Shown here in pieces: positions 41,170-48,862 of a stretch of DNA of 48,862 nt. Origin of the DNA: Streptomyces griseicoloratus (GTDB lineage Bacteria; Actinomycetota; Actinomycetes; Streptomycetales; Streptomycetaceae); the NCBI RefSeq assembly GCF_014534645.1, contig NZ_JACVQF010000230.1:1-48862 (forward strand), in the 5' to 3' direction. Every line of letters begins with the position of its first letter. Position 1 is the stretch's first letter. The position numbers and the translations under genes are program-made. The notes below the pieces were generated by a model. The model worked only from the letters and a program-made list of their open reading frames with translations. It was not told where the DNA came from and ran no database searches.

Positions 41170-42735
41170 TCAGGCGACCGGGGCGAGGCTCCCGCCGTCG
41201 GTGTCGCGGATGATGGCGCACACGTCCCGCAGCGACGTCTCCAGCCGGCCGATCTCCTCGTCCGTCAGGTACACGGACGGCTCGAAGCGGAGGGTGTTGA
41301 CGGCGCTCGACGTCGGGAAGACGCGGATCCGGTGCGCGCGCAGCATGTGTCCGGCGACGAAGTAGCCGAAGAACCCGCTCCGCGCCACCTGCCGCAGCGG
41401 CTCTGCCGCCGCCTCGGACTGGTCGTGGAACTCCAGCCCGACCATCAGTCCGCGCCCGCGGACGTCCTTGACGACCTCGGGGAACTCGTCCCGGACGGCC
41501 CGCAGCATGGCGAGCATCCGCTCCCCGCGCTCGGCGGCCGTCCGGTAGACGGCCCCGTCGCCGGCCTCCAGCAGCTCCAGCACCTTCAGCGCGACGAGGC
41601 AGGAGAAGCTGTCCTTGGCGAAGGTCGAGCTGTGGGCCAGCTCGAACTGCCCCCGGTACAGCGGCCGGCGCACCAGCATCACCGCGGCCTTGGCGATGCC
41701 GCCGCCGAGGCTCTTGGCGAGGGTGTAGTAGTCGCCCTTCAGGCCGAGCCGGGTGGCGGCCAGGAAGGTGCCGGTACGGCCCATGCCGGTCTGGATCTCG
41801 TCGATGACGAGAGGGATCCCGGTCTCGGCGCACACCTGCTGGACCTCCTGCGCGAACGCGGGGGTCAGCTCGTGGATGCCGCCCTCGCCGAGGACCGGCT
41901 CCAGCACGAAGGCCGTGAAGAGCGGGAAGTCCCGCTCGACGAGCTGGACCTCGCCGCCCTCGACCGTCAGGTCGAGCACCTTGGCCCGCTCCTCCTCGAC
42001 GATCTTCCGCAGCGCGCCGGGCTGGTCGCGGGGCACGAACCTGGCCTGGGCGGCCAGCGCCCTGAACGGCAGCCGGTAGCCCTCGTTGTGGGTGAGCTGG
42101 ACGCTGCCCGCGAGCTTGCCGTGGAAGCCGCCCTCGGGGACGAGGAACAGCGGCGGACGGGCGAACTGCGCCTCGTTGCGGCGGCGCACCTCGGCGGCCA
42201 GCTCCTCCACGGAGTCGGCCGAACCGGCCGGAAGGACGGCGGTGCCGTCGGCGACCCGCACGGTCACCTCCGTGATGTGCCCGTCGATCTCCTCGGCCAG
42301 CGCCGCCAGCCGCAGGCCGCGGTCGAGCTCGGCGTGCTTCATGGCCGCCTCGTTCGCCTCGGCGCCGCTGTTGGCGAAGATGGCGTAGTACGACTCGTCG
42401 TCGCCGCGCTCCCGCTGGACGATGCGGTTGAGCGCGGCCGCCACGTCGTTGGCGTACGGGTGGCGGGAGAACTGCGCGTGGACGGGGGTGCCGCCGTCGA
42501 GCAGTTCCTTGGCATAGGCGTTGATCTCGGGGTGGTTGTGCCCGAGCATCAGCGATCCGTAGCCGCCGACGAAGTCGGTGACGGGGACCTCCTCACCGTT
42601 CTCGCCGCGCCGGTAGAGGGTGTTGCGCTCGCCGCGGACGTACTCCGCGTCGAGGCCGCCGGAGGCGAGGACCGCGAGCAGGAACGGCTCGGCGTACTCG
42701 GAGCCCGCGGTGTGCGGGCCGGTGTTCTCGGTCAT
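41170..42735 (-). CDS. Class III PLP-dependent aminotransferase
   Basis: A 521-residue enzyme. Fold-type I class III features are VTDFVGGYGSLMLGHNHPEI, FANSGAEANEAAMKHAEL, the cofactor aspartate in LVIDEIQTGMGRTGTF, the Schiff-base lysine in YTLAKSLGGGIAKAAVML and the conserved RGRGLMVGLEF. It is longer than the usual 430-460 residues because of an inserted segment (about 145-185, HITEVTVRVADGTAVLP). It transfers amino groups to aldehyde or keto carbons, for example of an omega-amino acid or polyketide intermediate. It is co-directional with the MFS gene upstream (11-base gap), so they form an operon. Likely an amine-introducing tailoring or precursor enzyme; substrate unknown. Confidence 0.87.
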   Translation of the reverse strand: MTENTGPHTAGSEYAEPFLLAVLASGGLDAEYVRGERNTLYRRGENGEEVPVTDFVGGYGSLMLGHNHPEINAYAKELLDGGTPVHAQFSRHPYANDVAAALNRIVQRERGDDESYYAIFANSGAEANEAAMKHAELDRGLRLAALAEEIDGHITEVTVRVADGTAVLPAGSADSVEELAAEVRRRNEAQFARPPLFLVPEGGFHGKLAGSVQLTHNEGYRLPFRALAAQARFVPRDQPGALRKIVEEERAKVLDLTVEGGEVQLVERDFPLFTAFVLEPVLGEGGIHELTPAFAQEVQQVCAETGIPLVIDEIQTGMGRTGTFLAATRLGLKGDYYTLAKSLGGGIAKAAVMLVRRPLYRGQFELAHSSTFAKDSFSCLVALKVLELLEAGDGAVYRTAAERGERMLAMLRAVRDEFPEVVKDVRGRGLMVGLEFHDQSEAAAEPLRQVARSGFFGYFVAGHMLRAHRIRVFPTSSAVNTLRFEPSVYLTDEEIGRLETSLRDVCAIIRDTDGGSLAPVA

Positions 42736-42746
42736 CCGACGTCCCC

Positions 42747-44408
42747 TCAGGCCCTGGTGGCGGTCTCTTCACGGGCGCCGGCGGGCGCCGCGTCACCGGC
42801 CTGCCCGGCGGTGTCGCCCGGAGCCCCGGTGACCTCGGGCGTGGCCTCTGCGGCCTCTGCGGCCTCTGCCGCCTCGGCACCGATCGCCGGGATCTTCCGG
42901 AGCAGGGTCAGGGCGACGAGGGCCGTCAGCACCGCGAGCCCGGCACTGACCCAGGCGGTCATGTGGTAGCCGGCGGTGAAGGCGTCCCGTGCGGCGGCGA
43001 CGAGCTGGCCCGCCTGCTCGGCGGGGAGCGACTCGGCGGCGGCGGTGGCGCCGCCGACCGTGTCGCGGGCCGCCTCGGCGGCCTCGGCCGGGATGCCGGC
43101 CGGGGCGGAGTCGGCGACCTCGTCGCGGTAGACGGCGACGGCGACGCTTCCGGTCACCGCGATGCCCAGGGCCAGGCCCAGGTCGTAGGCGGTCTGCCCG
43201 GTCGCGGCGGCGGCACCGGCCTTCTCCGGCGGCGCCGAGCCGACGGCGAGGGCCGTGCCGAGGACGCTGATCGGGGCGACGCCGAACATGATGACCGCGA
43301 GGCCGATCGAGGCCGGTACGACACCGTCCCGGTCCCCGTCCGCGGCGACGGTCAGGGCGAAACCGGCAAGCGTGACGAGCAGTCCGGCGGCGATGACGTA
43401 GGCCGGGCGGATCCGCTTGGCGAGCACGGGCGTCAGCTGGGAGCCGACGATGAGACCCGCCGCGCCGGGCAGCAGCCACAGGCCGGCGGCCAGCGGGGTC
43501 AGTCCGCCCGCGACCAGCAGGTACTGGGGCACCAGGTACTCGACGCCGTTGAGCGCCATCATGCCGAACAGCAGCGTCAGCAGCGCACCGGTGAAGGCGC
43601 GGATGCGGAACAGGCGCATGTCGAGCAGCGGCGTCTCCAGGCTGTTCTGCCGGCGGACGAACACCACCGCGAGGACGACGCCGACGAGGATGGCCGCCAG
43701 GTTGACGGCGGACCAGCCGTACTCGGCGAACTTCTTGACGGCGTAGACGATCGGCAGCATCGCGGCGAGGAACAGCACGACGCTGGCGAAGTCGAGGCGC
43801 CCCGGGTTCGGGTCGCGGTACTCGGGCAGCAGTACGGGGGCCGCGAGCAGCGGCACCAGCATGACCGGCACGCCCATGAGGAACACCGAGCCCCACCACC
43901 AGAAGTCCAGCAGGACTCCGCCGATGACCGGGCCGATCGCGATGCCGACCGAGAGGGAGGTGACCCACATGGCGATCGCCGTGGCGCGCTGCTTGGCGTC
44001 GGCGAACATGTGGCTGATGAGGGACAGGGTGGACGGCAGCACGGCCGCGCCGGCCACGCCGAGCAGACCGCGGGCGACGATGAGCATCTCCGGGCTGGTC
44101 GCGTACGCCGCGAGCAGCGAGGAGAGGATGACGCCGATCGAGCCGAGGATCAGCAGCCGGCGCCGGCCGAGCCGGTCTCCGAGCGTGCCCATGACCACCA
44201 GGAAGGCGACGGTCATGAAGCCGTAGATGTCGGTGGTCCACAGCAGTTGGGAGCTGGTGGGCTGCAGGTCGGCCGCGAGGTAGGGGGTGGCCAGCCACAG
44301 CACGCCCAGGTCGGCCGTCATCAGCGTCACCGGGAGCAGCAGCACCAGCAGTCCGAACCATTCGCGCGGTCCGGCCCGCAACTCTGCGGGTGCGGTGTTG
44401 GAGGACAT
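42747..44408 (-). CDS. MFS multidrug exporter, DHA2 (14-helix) family
   Basis: A 553-residue transporter with about fourteen hydrophobic segments, starting WFGLLVLLLPVTLMTADLGVLWLATPYLAADL. The loop 2-3 motif GTLGDRLGRRRLL and the antiporter motif C region (GVAGAAVLPSTLSLI, ...IAIGPVIGG) identify a drug:H+ antiporter like QacA/EmrB. The C-terminus has an EAAEAAEAAEA repeat from GCGGCCTCT-type nine-base units. It lies between the aminotransferase and the hydrolase genes on the same strand and probably exports the polyketide product or provides self-resistance. Confidence 0.92.
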   Translation of the reverse strand: MSSNTAPAELRAGPREWFGLLVLLLPVTLMTADLGVLWLATPYLAADLQPTSSQLLWTTDIYGFMTVAFLVVMGTLGDRLGRRRLLILGSIGVILSSLLAAYATSPEMLIVARGLLGVAGAAVLPSTLSLISHMFADAKQRATAIAMWVTSLSVGIAIGPVIGGVLLDFWWWGSVFLMGVPVMLVPLLAAPVLLPEYRDPNPGRLDFASVVLFLAAMLPIVYAVKKFAEYGWSAVNLAAILVGVVLAVVFVRRQNSLETPLLDMRLFRIRAFTGALLTLLFGMMALNGVEYLVPQYLLVAGGLTPLAAGLWLLPGAAGLIVGSQLTPVLAKRIRPAYVIAAGLLVTLAGFALTVAADGDRDGVVPASIGLAVIMFGVAPISVLGTALAVGSAPPEKAGAAAATGQTAYDLGLALGIAVTGSVAVAVYRDEVADSAPAGIPAEAAEAARDTVGGATAAAESLPAEQAGQLVAAARDAFTAGYHMTAWVSAGLAVLTALVALTLLRKIPAIGAEAAEAAEAAEATPEVTGAPGDTAGQAGDAAPAGAREETATRA

Positions 44409-44520
44409 GGGTGAAGGGGTCCCTTCTAGTGCTCGGTGTTCTGTTGTCGGTTCTTCGGGAGGGTTCCGCCGGGGCGCCCGGACGGGGCGCCCCGGGGCGT
44501 GGGGGGTCGGTGTGCGCCGC

Positions 44521-45414
44521 TCAGCCGCGCCCGGACCGTGTCGCGGGCGGCACCGTCGTCGCGGGGTCCGACGTGCCGCGCGCCCGTACGCGGGCGATGA
44601 TCTCGGCGGCGATCGTTCCGGGGTCCTGCTGCGGCTGCCAGTGCGAGGTCTCTTCCAGGGTCACGAGCCGGTAGGGGCCGGTGACGTGCTCGGCGGTCTT
44701 CTCGACCGCCAGTTCGCTGACGGCCGTGTCGGTGCGGCTGTAGACGAAGGTGGTCGGCACGGTGACCGGGCCGAAGCCGAACGGGTCGCCGAGGAGGTCG
44801 TTGGCGCGGTACCAGTTGAGGGCCGCGTCGAGCGTGCCAGGGCCGGTGTGGGTCCTGACGTACCGCTCGATCTGGGCGTCCGTGAGGACGCCTTCGCCGG
44901 CCTGTGTGAACCATGCGTGCAGCTGGGCGGCGCCGTCCGCGAGGAAGTGCTCGGCGGCGCCGTCCGACACGAGGAACTTCACGTACTCGGAGCTGCGCTG
45001 CTGCTCCTCGTCGACGCGGTAGGCGTACTGGTAGGCGTCCAGGTGCGGGATGGCGAGGGCGGTGAGGGTGTGCACCCGGTCGGGCCGCTTGGCCGCCAGG
45101 TACCAGGCGACGGCGGCCCCCCAGTCGTGCCCGACGACGTGGGCGCCGGTGACGCCGAGGCCGTCGAGGATGCCCAGCGCGTCGGCGGCCAGGTGCGGCA
45201 GCCGGTAGGCGTCGGTGCCGGCCGGGCGGGCGCCGGGCGAGTAGCCGCGCTGGTCGGGGGCGATGGTGCGCAGCCCGGCCGCGTGCAGCAGCGGCGCGGT
45301 CTCGGTCCAGGACTCCTTGTTGTGCGGGAAGCCGTGGAGCAGCAGGACCGGTTCGCCGTCGGGCGGTCCGTCGACGGTGACGTCGAAGACGAGGTCGTCC
45401 AGGGTGATCTGCAT
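44521..45414 (-). CDS. Alpha/beta hydrolase, epoxide-hydrolase-like
   Basis: A 297-residue hydrolase. HGFPHNKESW supplies the oxyanion HGxP motif, the nucleophile elbow is VVGHDWGAA with D97 (aspartate, as in epoxide hydrolases and dehalogenases rather than serine esterases), and the histidine lies in EETSHWQPQQDPG. Lid residues include YxxxY-type tyrosines (AYQYAYRVDEEQ). Epoxide opening is the likely reaction. The gene lies 15 bases downstream of an FAD monooxygenase gene on the same strand; an epoxidation-then-hydrolysis pair is a plausible tailoring sequence. Confidence 0.87.
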   Translation of the reverse strand: MQITLDDLVFDVTVDGPPDGEPVLLLHGFPHNKESWTETAPLLHAAGLRTIAPDQRGYSPGARPAGTDAYRLPHLAADALGILDGLGVTGAHVVGHDWGAAVAWYLAAKRPDRVHTLTALAIPHLDAYQYAYRVDEEQQRSSEYVKFLVSDGAAEHFLADGAAQLHAWFTQAGEGVLTDAQIERYVRTHTGPGTLDAALNWYRANDLLGDPFGFGPVTVPTTFVYSRTDTAVSELAVEKTAEHVTGPYRLVTLEETSHWQPQQDPGTIAAEIIARVRARGTSDPATTVPPATRSGRG

Positions 45415-45429
45415 GGTGGTCTCCGCCCG

Positions 45430-46749
45430 TCAGTTCCGCGGTCCGGCGAGGGCGGCCTCGATCTCCGGGGTGTGCAGGACCGACGGCGGGTCGACCAGCC
45501 CGATGACGCGGGAGTAGGCGCGGGCCACGGCCGCGTCGCGGGTGGCGGCCTCCTGCACCTGGGCGATGAAGGCGTGGGCCTGCTGGACCTCCTCGGTCCG
45601 CTCGCCCTCGACCTCGGGGAAGCTCAGGTCGGCGCCGACGGCCATCTCCCAGCAGCCGTCGACCGCGTCCGTCGCCAGGTCGCGGAAGTAGGCGAGGGCG
45701 TCGGGACGGCGGGAGGCGGCGACGTGCCGCCGCAGCACGAGCGAGCCCATCGCGGCGACCGTCATGCCCTGTGCGTAGCTGGGGTTGAAGCTGCAGACGG
45801 CGTCGCCGATGACGAGCAGGCCGGCCGGGAAGTCCGTCATGCGCTGGTAGTGCCGGCGCAGGTTGGTGGGGAACTTGTAGGCGACCGGGTCGTCGAGCGG
45901 CTCGGAGACCTGGAGCACCTCGTGGATGTCCGGCGCGGCGAGGGACTTGATGAAGCCGAGGAAGCCCTCGGGGTCGGTCGGCGGGTGGTCGCCGAGGATG
46001 CCGTACGCGGTGACGATGGCGCGGCCGCCGTCGATCTTCTGGCAGATGGCGCCGCGCGGGATGCCGGCGGAGGCGACGGTGTTGATGGAGATGTTGCCCT
46101 CGAACGCCTCGTCGGGCACGCGGTAGTAGCGGGTGGTGTAGCCGAGGCCGATCTTGTGCTTCTCCTCGGGTACGGCCTCGTAGCCGAGCTCCTCCAGCCA
46201 GACGGAGGTGCGCGAGCCGCGGCCGGTGGCGTCGACGACGAGGTCGGCGTCGAGTACCTGCTCGGCGCCGTCCTTGCGGACGGTGACACCGGTGACCGTG
46301 CGGCCGTCCTCCGTGGTCCTCAGGCGCAGGATGTCGGCGTTCTCCAGGACGCCGACGCCGTCGAGGGCCAGCACCCGGTCGCGGACGTGCCGCTCCAGGA
46401 ACGGGCGGCCGGAGGTGAGCGCGACCAGCCCGGACTCGACCTGGACCAGGCGCTTGCCGTTGATGATCCAGCGGACGTCGTCGGCGACGTCGCCGGTCTG
46501 GGCGCCGTCGGCGCGCATCTCCTCGGTGATCCCCGGGAAGTACTCCTCGGTGATCTGCTGGCCGCGGGCCAGCAGCCCGTGCAGGTGGTGGCCCTGCGGC
46601 AGGCCCCGGCGCAGGTCGTTCGGGCCCGTGAGCTCGTCGCGGTCCACGATGACCACCTCGGCGAAGGTCTCGGACAGCGCACGCGCGGCGAACAGGCCCG
46701 CCATGCTTCCGCCGAGCACTATCGCGCGGCCTTCCCGATCGTTGATCAT
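45430..46749 (-). CDS. FAD-dependent monooxygenase
   Basis: A 439-residue flavoprotein monooxygenase. The N-terminal FAD motif AIVLGGSMAGLFAARAL is followed by VVIVDRDELTGPNDLRRGLPQGHHLHGLLARG, then LVVDATGRGSRTSVWLEELGY (DG-type motif) and the second FAD motif LLVIGDAVCSFNPSYAQGMTVAA. The set VLGGS, RRGxPQxxHxHxLL and GDAVCSFNPxYxQGM is shared with squalene-epoxidase-like enzymes of polyether and other polyketide pathways. ATG at 46749 begins MINDREGRAIV. With the epoxide-hydrolase-like gene downstream (15-base gap), epoxidation of the polyketide is the favoured reaction; hydroxylation is the alternative. Confidence 0.88.
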   Translation of the reverse strand: MINDREGRAIVLGGSMAGLFAARALSETFAEVVIVDRDELTGPNDLRRGLPQGHHLHGLLARGQQITEEYFPGITEEMRADGAQTGDVADDVRWIINGKRLVQVESGLVALTSGRPFLERHVRDRVLALDGVGVLENADILRLRTTEDGRTVTGVTVRKDGAEQVLDADLVVDATGRGSRTSVWLEELGYEAVPEEKHKIGLGYTTRYYRVPDEAFEGNISINTVASAGIPRGAICQKIDGGRAIVTAYGILGDHPPTDPEGFLGFIKSLAAPDIHEVLQVSEPLDDPVAYKFPTNLRRHYQRMTDFPAGLLVIGDAVCSFNPSYAQGMTVAAMGSLVLRRHVAASRRPDALAYFRDLATDAVDGCWEMAVGADLSFPEVEGERTEEVQQAHAFIAQVQEAATRDAAVARAYSRVIGLVDPPSVLHTPEIEAALAGPRN

Positions 46750-47101
46750 GGCGATCGATCTCCTTGAATTCGCTGGGGATTCCCGGGGTGGGGCCACGAC
46801 GAACTCGCTGAAGAAACGCCGTGACTTCATATCGCGTGAGCCCGCGGAAGAAGGTATCCGGCGACGTTCCACCGGCCGCCCACCGCGCGGCAACGCGCGG
46901 GTCATCGGCCTTTCCTGGCACGGGAGTTACCGCTGCGTGACTGTTCGTGAACCCTGACTCATTAGCCTTTCGAACATCAGCTTTCAAGGTTTCGTACAGA
47001 ACTCGCGCAGCGAACTCCGGGCGCTTTCCGCCGTATGCGGGTGCCCGCGGAATTCTCGTCCGCCGGGGAGTTCACCGAGTGATCCGTGGAGCGATACAGC
47101 C
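46750..47101. promoter_or_regulatory. Divergent promoter region of monooxygenase and PKS genes with candidate SARP heptamers
   Basis: This 352-base gap contains no gene I can support. Its right half is AT-richer than the surroundings. TTTCGAA (46968-46974) and TTTCGTA (46990-46996) lie exactly 22 bases (two helical turns) apart with a TTTCAAG between, a spacing like SARP-binding heptamer repeats. A palindrome GTTCGTGAAC lies at 46943-46952. Promoter elements for the PKS should be here; the precise sites are not provable by eye. Confidence 0.4.

Positions 47102-48862
<1,761 letters not shown>

Overview
The window is high-GC actinobacterial DNA. Strong third-position GC bias, GTG/TTG starts, four-base ATGA/GTGA gene overlaps, SARP-type regulators, a gamma-butyrolactone-receptor-like TetR and a repeat typical of Streptomyces intergenic DNA all point to Streptomyces or a close relative. 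No tRNA, rRNA, CRISPR array, transposase or integrase was seen. The window looks like two specialised-metabolite loci flanking a block of sugar-catabolic and chromosomal genes.

Left edge (1-10.4 kb): the end of a nonribosomal peptide synthetase (NRPS) locus. A 5'-truncated A-PCP-C protein is followed, with an ATGA overlap, by an A-PCP protein fused to a serine beta-lactamase/penicillin-binding-protein-type domain that probably releases the peptide. Two large SARP/NB-ARC regulators follow in convergent orientation, separated by a strong hairpin. A possible 23-codon peptide gene lies just downstream of the second, TPR-bearing regulator.

Middle (10.4-16.8 kb): a De Ley-Doudoroff type galactose/galactonate locus with a divergent FadR-family repressor, an SDR dehydrogenase, galactonate dehydratase, KDPG-type aldolase and PfkB sugar-acid kinase. 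It is partly decayed: a GH35 beta-galactosidase and an SMP-30 lactonase survive only as internally deleted fragments, and a SARP remnant without its DNA-binding domain lies at the promoter end.

Middle (16.8-29.3 kb): a SNF2 helicase/SWIM zinc-finger pair, the SWIM protein carrying a long hexanucleotide repeat; a small membrane protein with a ROK glucokinase; and a sugar ABC transporter with a HutC/GntR regulator and a divergent Gfo/Idh/MocA dehydrogenase. Identical TGTCCGGACA palindromes sit upstream of both the transporter and the dehydrogenase.

Right (29.3-48.9 kb): the edge of a type I polyketide locus. It holds an orphan response regulator, two SARPs (one fused to a degenerate nucleotide-cyclase domain), a type II thioesterase, a butyrolactone-receptor-like TetR with an ARE-like palindrome, acyl-CoA carboxylase beta and epsilon subunits (extender-unit supply), tailoring oxidoreductases (NmrA-like, SDR, bicovalent-FAD oxidase, FAD monooxygenase), an alpha/beta hydrolase, a class III aminotransferase and an MFS exporter. 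It ends in the first module of a modular PKS whose ketosynthase has the active-site Cys replaced by Gln (KSQ loading domain).

All family calls are by eye from translated motifs; no database search was run.
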